NCBI GenBank assembly: GCA_937919795.1
Contig: CALFOA010000442.1
Location: forward strand, 1 to 11,753
Direction: 5' to 3'
DNA: 11,753 nt
Source: an uncultured Neisseria sp.
GTDB lineage: Bacteria > Pseudomonadota > Gammaproteobacteria > Burkholderiales > Neisseriaceae
Below, in pieces: positions 8,901 through 11,753 of the stretch. The position numbers and the translations under genes are program-made. Numbering within the stretch: position 1 is the stretch's first letter; every line of letters begins with the position of its first letter. The notes under the pieces are model-generated. The model was not told where the DNA came from, ran no database searches, and saw only the letters and a list, made by a program, of their open reading frames with translations.

Positions 8901-10560
8901 ACCCACTCCCTCCCCCGTGGGGGAGGGCTGGGGAGAGGGCAAAACGGCAAACACCACCGCAACGCCCAATCAAGCCGCAAACGTAGGGCGGATTCTCGAA
9001 TCCGACAAAACGGCTGCGACAAACATTAAAGGCCTGTCTGAAAACCACCACCAAAACAAAACAACCCCCCCCAAACCCCTCGCCGACATCCGCACTTTCC
9101 AAACCTGGCTCAAAACTGCCGAGCAGGAAAACCCGCGCCTGCTGTTCCTCACCCGCGACGACCTCATGCAGCACGCCGCCGCGCACATTACCGAAGAGCA
9201 GTTCCCCCCCTATTGGAAAAACGCCGACGGCAAATTCAAACTCAGCTACCGCTTCGAGCCGCACCATCCGCTCGACGGCGTTACCCTCACCCTGCCGCTC
9301 ACCGTGCTCAACCGCCTGCACGCCCCCGCGCTCGAATGGCTGGTGCCCGGCATGTTGCGCGAAAAATTGCAGTTGCTAATCAAAGCCCTGCCCAAACAAA
9401 TCCGCCGCATCTGCGTGCCCGTGCCCGAATTTATCACCCAATTCCTAGAAAGCACCCCAAACCGCCAAGAGCCGATTATTCCCCAGCTTGCCCGCTTTAT
9501 CGCCAAAACCGCCGGCGACATGCGCCTGCTCGAACAAATCGACCAAGCCGACTGGGTCGCCCAGCGCCTGCCCGAACACTGCTATTTCAACCTACGCGTG
9601 ATCGACGACGGCGGCCAAGAGCTCTCCGGCGGACGCGATTTAGCCCAGTTGCAACACAGCCTAGGCCAAGCCGCCGCCGTCACCTTCCGCGACAACACCC
9701 AAGAATTCGAGCGCGACCACGTTACCAACTGGGACATCGGCACCCTGCCCGAATCCATCAAATTCGCCCGCGGCAAACAGCAGCTCACCGGCTACCTCGG
9801 CCTGCAACAAGAAAAAAACGGCCACATCGCCCTGCGCCTGTTCGACACCCCTGAAGCCGCCGAACAAGCCCACCGCCAAGGCGTGATCGCCCTCATGCAG
9901 TTGCAGCTCAAAGAGCACATGAAAGACCTCAGCAAAGGCATCCAAGGCTTCACCCAAGCCGCCATGCTGCTCAAACACATACCTGCCGACACCCTGCGCG
10001 ACGACCTCACCGCCGCCATCTGCGACCGCGCCTTTATCGGCGAAGACGAACTGCCGCGCAGCGAAAAAGCCTTTAAAGAACAAATCAAACGCGCCCGCAG
10101 CCGCCTGCCCGCCGTTAAAGAAGCCGTCAGCCGCTACCTGCAAGACACCGCCGCCGCCTACGCCGAACTTAACGGCAAACTCGGCAAACACCCGCTCACC
10201 CCGCTGCTACGCGAACGCGCCCAAAAGCAGCTTGCCGCCGGCTTCGCCCGCCGTACTCCCTGGAGCCAATGGTCGCGCCTACCCGTCTACCTCAAAGCCA
10301 TGACCCTGCGCATGGAAAAATACAGCGGCAACCCCGCCCGAGACAGCGCCCGCGAAGCCGATATACAAGCCTTAGAACAAATGTGGCAGGACAAAACCGA
10401 CGCTTTGCACAAGCAAAACCAAGCCCTTTCAGACGGCCTGAAAATGTTTCCATGGCAGCTAGAAGAATTAAGAGTGTCGCTGTTTGCGCAAGAGTTGAAG
10501 ACGCCTAGTCCGGTGTCGGTGAAAAGGTTGATGAAGGAGTGGGAAAGCTTGAATAAATAA
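5953..10560 (+). CDS. hrpA: ATP-dependent RNA helicase HrpA (DEAH box), with repeat-derived insertions
   Basis: This 1535-residue protein aligns along its length with E. coli HrpA (about 1300 residues), a cytosolic DEAH-box RNA helicase linked to mRNA processing and rescue of stalled ribosomes. Motif I is GETGSGKTT (83-91), motif II DEAH (180-183), motif III SAT (212-214) and motif [10 protein letters not shown] (381-388). After the two RecA domains come the HA2-type helical domain (about 535-660), an OB-fold with [13 protein letters not shown] (about 720-840) and the long C-terminal DUF3418 region (about 1045-1530), ending with the conserved [10 protein letters not shown]. The extra length is mostly three Pro/Gly/Ser-rich inserts at about 464-527, 670-683 and 905-1030, built from DUS and palindromic repeats. 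They lie at apparent domain junctions and keep the frame open, so the protein is probably functional. No clear Shine-Dalgarno precedes ATG 5953. Codon use changes abruptly within the gene. Confidence 0.95.
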   Translation: MQQPDLTQTLARDRHFLAQAFKHPKRFGGADAVQKKYQKSHDAYLKRQAKLPRPRYDGTLPVHERLDDIKNAIANHQVTIICGETGSGKTTQLPKICLELGRGSAGLIGHTQPRRLAARSVAERIAEELGGNIGDTVGYKVRFNDNTSRDAYVKLMTDGILLAETQTDRYLTAYDTIIIDEAHERSLNIDFLLGYLKQLLPRRPDLKVIITSATIDAERFSKHFNNAPVLEVSGRTYPVDILYRPLHAQDEDDAEIELTDAIVDAADELARLGKGDILVFLPGEREIREAAEALRKSTLRRDDEILPLFARLSNAEQHKIFHPSGAKRRIVLATNVAETSLTVPGIKYVIDTGLARVKRYSARAKVEQLHVEKISQAAARQRSGRCGRVSAGVCVRLYSEDDFQQRSAFTDPEIIRSNLAAVILRMAALNLGDVAAFPFLEAPDQRYINDGFQVLLELGAVDERPSENADSGSYLTPSPVGEGRGEGKTPAAAARANFTASQTGPLPNPPPLGREQAAGTSNRSDGLSGCSNNSRWQLTKLGKQMSRLPIDPKISRMLLAAQKHDCVQEMLVIVSALSIQDPRERPLEAREAANKAHERFTDKQSDFLAYLNIWDSFQRERDKGLSNKQLVQWCRQYFLSHLRMREWRELHHQLADIAVEMGLTTKEQAFRRPPAQEQLKPSETQSDQDLSAKFKQKQLDKKQHRAHLRAAKEAGYEQIHRALLTGLIANVGLKSPDGHDYTGARGAHFHLFPASALFKSKPKWVMAAELTETSRLYARDVAAIQPEWIEQEARHLVRYHYFEPHWEQKRGEVVASERVTLYGLTVLPRRPVAYGKVAPEEAREIFIRGALVAQECDLKADFFIHNKKLIKEISELEHKSRKQDVLVDEEALFDFYHQRLPEMYCLSENPQQPTPSPVGEGRGEGKIALASQPLAQSQPSPLPNPLPREREQNAVATNVSDGLIAFQAKSLSESLNKPQFHQQPTPSPVGEGWGEGKTANTTATPNQAANVGRILESDKTAATNIKGLSENHHQNKTTPPKPLADIRTFQTWLKTAEQENPRLLFLTRDDLMQHAAAHITEEQFPPYWKNADGKFKLSYRFEPHHPLDGVTLTLPLTVLNRLHAPALEWLVPGMLREKLQLLIKALPKQIRRICVPVPEFITQFLESTPNRQEPIIPQLARFIAKTAGDMRLLEQIDQADWVAQRLPEHCYFNLRVIDDGGQELSGGRDLAQLQHSLGQAAAVTFRDNTQEFERDHVTNWDIGTLPESIKFARGKQQLTGYLGLQQEKNGHIALRLFDTPEAAEQAHRQGVIALMQLQLKEHMKDLSKGIQGFTQAAMLLKHIPADTLRDDLTAAICDRAFIGEDELPRSEKAFKEQIKRARSRLPAVKEAVSRYLQDTAAAYAELNGKLGKHPLTPLLRERAQKQLAAGFARRTPWSQWSRLPVYLKAMTLRMEKYSGNPARDSAREADIQALEQMWQDKTDALHKQNQALSDGLKMFPWQLEELRVSLFAQELKTPSPVSVKRLMKEWESLNK
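7342..7532 (+). repeat. In-frame DUS/palindrome composite insert 1 in hrpA
   Basis: The 191-base insert is bounded by AGGCCGTCTGAA (7342-7353) and its inverse (7521-7532). Inside are two GC-rich arms, 7379-7413 and 7463-7497, inverted with 32 of 35 matches. Each arm is itself palindromic (CTCCC...GGGAG). The left arm is translated as [13 protein letters not shown] and the right as [13 protein letters not shown]. coli HrpA has only about 10-15 residues at this point, between the RecA2 and HA2 domains. Confidence 0.85.
7960..8001 (+). repeat. In-frame inverted DUS pair in hrpA (insert 2)
   Basis: TTCAGACGGCCG (7960-7971) and AAGCCGTCTGAA (7990-8001) are each one base from the AG-type DUS and form a potential hairpin inside the coding region. 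They are translated as [14 protein letters not shown]. The sequence lies before the OB-fold region, where this protein is longer than E. coli HrpA. Confidence 0.75.
8665..8840 (+). repeat. In-frame DUS/palindrome composite insert 3a in hrpA
   Basis: The insert is bounded by TGCCTGTCTGAA (8665-8676) and an inverted AGGCCGTCTGAA (8829-8840), so the two ends carry different DUS dialects. Arms at 8693-8727 and 8771-8805 are inverted with 30 of 35 matches. The left arm again reads [13 protein letters not shown] and the right [12 protein letters not shown], in the same frames as insert 1. Confidence 0.85.
8860..9042 (+). repeat. In-frame partial composite insert 3b in hrpA
   Basis: It begins with AGCCTGTCTGAA (8860-8871), has one GC-rich arm (8906-8940, read as [13 protein letters not shown]) but no opposing arm, then a different hairpin (8989-9004, CGGATTC / GAATCCG), and ends at GGCCTGTCTGAA (9031-9042) in the same orientation. 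It follows insert 3a after only 19 bases. It looks like a decayed or rearranged copy of the composite unit. Confidence 0.7.
10428..10439 (-). repeat. Inverted AG-type DUS near the hrpA 3' end
   Basis: TTCAGACGGCCT is a perfect inverse of AGGCCGTCTGAA, translated as part of LSDGLK. The C-rich codon use of the preceding several hundred codons stops exactly here. Confidence 0.85.
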
Positions 10561-10595
10561 CCAATACAGCAAAGACTTAACCATCTTTTGCCACT

Positions 10596-10613
10596 TATGT
10601 TACACTTACCATA
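10596..10613 (+). promoter_or_regulatory. vapBC promoter with overlapping imperfect palindrome
   Basis: TGTTACACT (10598-10606) fits an extended -10. It sits inside an imperfect palindrome with pattern TATGnTAnnnnTAnCATA. A direct repeat AGTATCTAC at 10616-10624 and 10629-10637 lies just downstream, across the ribosome binding site. VapB-VapC complexes generally repress their own promoters, so either repeat could be the operator. This is inference. Confidence 0.35.
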
Positions 10614-10624
10614 AAAGTATCTAC

Positions 10625-10630
10625 AAGGAG
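10625..10630 (+). promoter_or_regulatory. Ribosome binding site of vapB
   Basis: AAGGAG stands 8 bases before ATG 10639. It is the only strong Shine-Dalgarno I found in the window and it fixes the vapB start. Strong antitoxin translation is expected for such modules. Confidence 0.75.
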
Positions 10631-10638
10631 TATCTACC

Positions 10639-10863
10639 ATGACCCAAGCCACGCTGTTTAAAAGCAATCAAACCCAGGCCGTGCGCCTGCCCAAAGCCGT
10701 TGCCTTTCCCGATGACGTGAAAAAAGTGGAAGTGGTGGTACTGGGCAAATCCCGCCTGCTCACCCCCAGCGAAAACCTGTGGGACGACTGGTTTGCCCAA
10801 CTGCCGCAAACCGACTTCCCCGAGCGCGAACCCAGCTTCCAAGCCGAACGCGAGGAATTCTGA
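10639..10863 (+). CDS. vapB: VapB-type antitoxin (AbrB-like DNA-binding fold)
   Basis: This 74-residue protein resembles the VapB/MvpA antitoxins of Salmonella and the Shigella virulence plasmid, as I recall them. The N-terminal half (about 1-45) has the swapped-hairpin AbrB-type pattern, with SNQTQAVRLPKAVAFP followed by VKKVEVVVLG, which would dimerise and bind operator DNA. The C-terminal part (WDDWFAQLP, then an acidic tail) is the kind of segment that wraps around and blocks the toxin's active site. It is followed three bases later by vapC, so the two are surely co-transcribed. Regulation is probably by conditional cooperativity at the upstream repeats. Codon use is host-like. Confidence 0.92.
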   Translation: MTQATLFKSNQTQAVRLPKAVAFPDDVKKVEVVVLGKSRLLTPSENLWDDWFAQLPQTDFPEREPSFQAEREEF

Positions 10864-10866
10864 ACC

Positions 10867-11271
10867 ATGTTGCGCTATATGCTGGATACCAATATCTGTA
10901 TCTACACCATCAAGAACAACCCCGCAGCAGTGCGCGAGAAATTTCAGCAACACCAAAATCATTTGTGTATCAGCAGCATCGTATTAAGCGAATTGCTGTA
11001 TGGCGCCGAAAAATCCAGCCAGCCCGAAAAATCACTGGCCTTAATCGAAGGCATGGCCGCACGACTGGAGGTATTGAGTTTTGACGAACACGCCGCCGCC
11101 CACGCCGCAGAAATCCGCGCCGACCTTGCCCGCAAAGGCACCCCCATCGGCCATTACGACGTACTGATCGCCGGACACGCCCGCAGCCGCGGCTTGGTAT
11201 TGGTCAGCAATAATCTGCGCGAGTTTGAACGGGTGGACGGTTTGCGGTTGGAAAACTGGGCAGAAGGATAA
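10867..11271 (+). CDS. vapC: VapC-type PIN-domain ribonuclease toxin
   Basis: This 134-residue PIN-domain protein has the acidic residues Asp7 (MLDTN), Glu42 (LSELLYGAE) and Asp98 (GHYDVLIAGHARSRG), followed by VSNNLREFERV, where the fourth acidic position is occupied by Asn-Asn as in enteric VapC. It closely resembles the Shigella and Salmonella VapC (MvpT) toxins, which cleave initiator tRNA-fMet in the anticodon stem-loop and so stop translation initiation. The length is full and the active site looks intact, so the toxin is probably functional. It is co-expressed with vapB. Its presumed target gene, tRNA-fMet, is about 5 kb upstream. Cleavage specificity is inferred from similarity alone. 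Confidence 0.93.
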   Translation: MLRYMLDTNICIYTIKNNPAAVREKFQQHQNHLCISSIVLSELLYGAEKSSQPEKSLALIEGMAARLEVLSFDEHAAAHAAEIRADLARKGTPIGHYDVLIAGHARSRGLVLVSNNLREFERVDGLRLENWAEG

Positions 11272-11352
11272 TTTGCTTTGGAGCAGAAATTAAGTTGTTT
11301 TAGACAGTCTTGTGGTTGTAATGACAAATTGAAAAAATTTTTAAATCAAGGT

Positions 11353-11361
11353 TGATATAAT
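11353..11361 (+). promoter_or_regulatory. Extended -10 promoter of DUF262 gene
   Basis: TGATATAAT contains a perfect TATAAT (11356-11361) with an upstream TG, about 40 bases before the ATG at 11402. No good -35 is visible, and the DNA is very AT-rich. Confidence 0.5.
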
Positions 11362-11401
11362 AACCACATTTATATATTTGAACTTTTTATTTGAGATAAA
11401 T

Positions 11402-11753
11402 ATGAACACCTATATTACTAATGATGATTCTAGTTTTGAAAATGATGTGGAAGTAGAAAATGAAGACTTATTTCCTACCGAAAACTTTAAATTAACCACT
11501 ACTCCAAATGATTTTAATATATCTACGATTATTTCTTTTCTTGATGCAGGTATCTTTAAAATACCAAATTTCCAACGAAATTATGTTTGGGATATAAACA
11601 AAGCTTCTAGAATAATTGAATCTTTGCTGATTGGCTTGCCAATTCCTCAAATGTTCTTATATGAAAAAGCTAGAAACGAGTTTTATGTTATTGATGGACA
11701 GCAGCGAATGATGTCAATTTATTTCTTTATTAAAGGAAGGTTTCCAAAAGACA
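11402..11753 (+). CDS. DUF262-family protein, N-terminal part (runs off window)
   Basis: An open frame of 117 codons begins at ATG 11402 (GAG seven bases upstream) and continues past the window edge. After an unusual acidic leader of about 30 residues comes a DUF262 core: IPNFQRNYVWD (about 53-63), SLLIGLPIPQMFLYE (about 73-87) and VIDGQQRMMSIYFF (about 95-108). The I-P-x-x-Q-R and D-G-Q-Q-R motifs mark this ParB-like NTPase domain, found in GmrS/GmrSD and BrxU type IV restriction enzymes that attack modified phage DNA, but also in proteins of unknown role. The downstream half, where a DUF1524 HNH nuclease would be expected, is not visible, so the activity cannot be called. The first 60 bases are about 27% GC by hand count, unlike everything upstream, which suggests horizontal acquisition. 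Confidence 0.85.
   Translation, partial: MNTYITNDDSSFENDVEVENEDLFPTENFKLTTTPNDFNISTIISFLDAGIFKIPNFQRNYVWDINKASRIIESLLIGLPIPQMFLYEKARNEFYVIDGQQRMMSIYFFIKGRFPKD

Noticed and set aside
7379..8940. CRISPR-like repeats
   Set aside because: The GC-rich repeats are unevenly spaced, occur in both orientations, are palindromic and are translated in frame. There are no uniform spacers.
9661..10191. Minus-strand frames within hrpA (also 5917-6546 and 8839-9321)
   Set aside because: They are shadows of hrpA codons. Their products are Gly/Val/Phe-rich with no family match, and hrpA is well supported on the plus strand.
10561..10638. Terminator between hrpA and vapB
   Set aside because: No hairpin with a T tract could be found. 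Read-through from hrpA into vapBC is possible.
11272..11350. Terminator after vapC
   Set aside because: Only an AT-only palindrome (AAAAAATTTTT) is present near 11332-11342. There is no GC stem, so I do not call a terminator.

Overview
The window looks like the chromosome of a Neisseriaceae bacterium, most likely a Neisseria of the N. wadsworthii / N. shayeganii group. The strongest sign is the DNA uptake sequence (DUS) TGCCTGTCTGAA. I count ten perfect copies, eight of them in head-to-head pairs that form terminator-like hairpins. This is the dialect reported for those species; the classical Neisseria dialects are ATGCCGTCTGAA and AGGCCGTCTGAA. Protein similarity (PurB, WaaA, YccS, HrpA) and the GC-rich coding fit a beta-proteobacterium.

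Layout: 1-386 is the 3' end of purB (+). 387-744 is a convergent intergenic region with two DUS hairpins around a 132-bp nested inverted repeat. 745-2887 (-) is a yccS-type FUSC-family membrane protein gene split by one extra base near 2266/2267. 2888-3222 holds a lone DUS and an inverted pair of GC-rich palindromic repeats. 3223-4524 (-) is waaA, the Kdo transferase of lipid A/LPS synthesis. 4680-5411 (-) is a LytTR-type response regulator with no kinase beside it. 5665-5741 (-) is the initiator tRNA-fMet gene with its own promoter and terminator. 5953-10560 (+) is hrpA, a DEAH-box RNA helicase. 10639-11271 (+) is a vapB-vapC toxin-antitoxin operon. From about 11290 the DNA turns strongly AT-rich, and at 11402 a DUF262-family gene begins and runs off the window.

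Most genes are housekeeping or envelope genes. The unusual biology is in hrpA. It is about 235 codons longer than its E. coli counterpart, and the excess lies mainly in insertions made of DUS plus the same palindromic repeats that sit in the 2951-3179 intergenic region. All are translated in frame at apparent domain boundaries. hrpA is also the only place in the window with the other DUS dialect (CGTCTGAA type), and its codon use changes abruptly at DUS positions, so it looks like a transformation-built mosaic.

The right end looks like the start of an accessory, possibly defence-related, segment: a VapBC module closely resembling Shigella/Salmonella VapBC (MvpAT), whose known target is initiator tRNA-fMet, followed by an AT-rich DUF262 (GmrS/BrxU-like) gene. 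I see no CRISPR array, insertion sequence, integrase or riboswitch.
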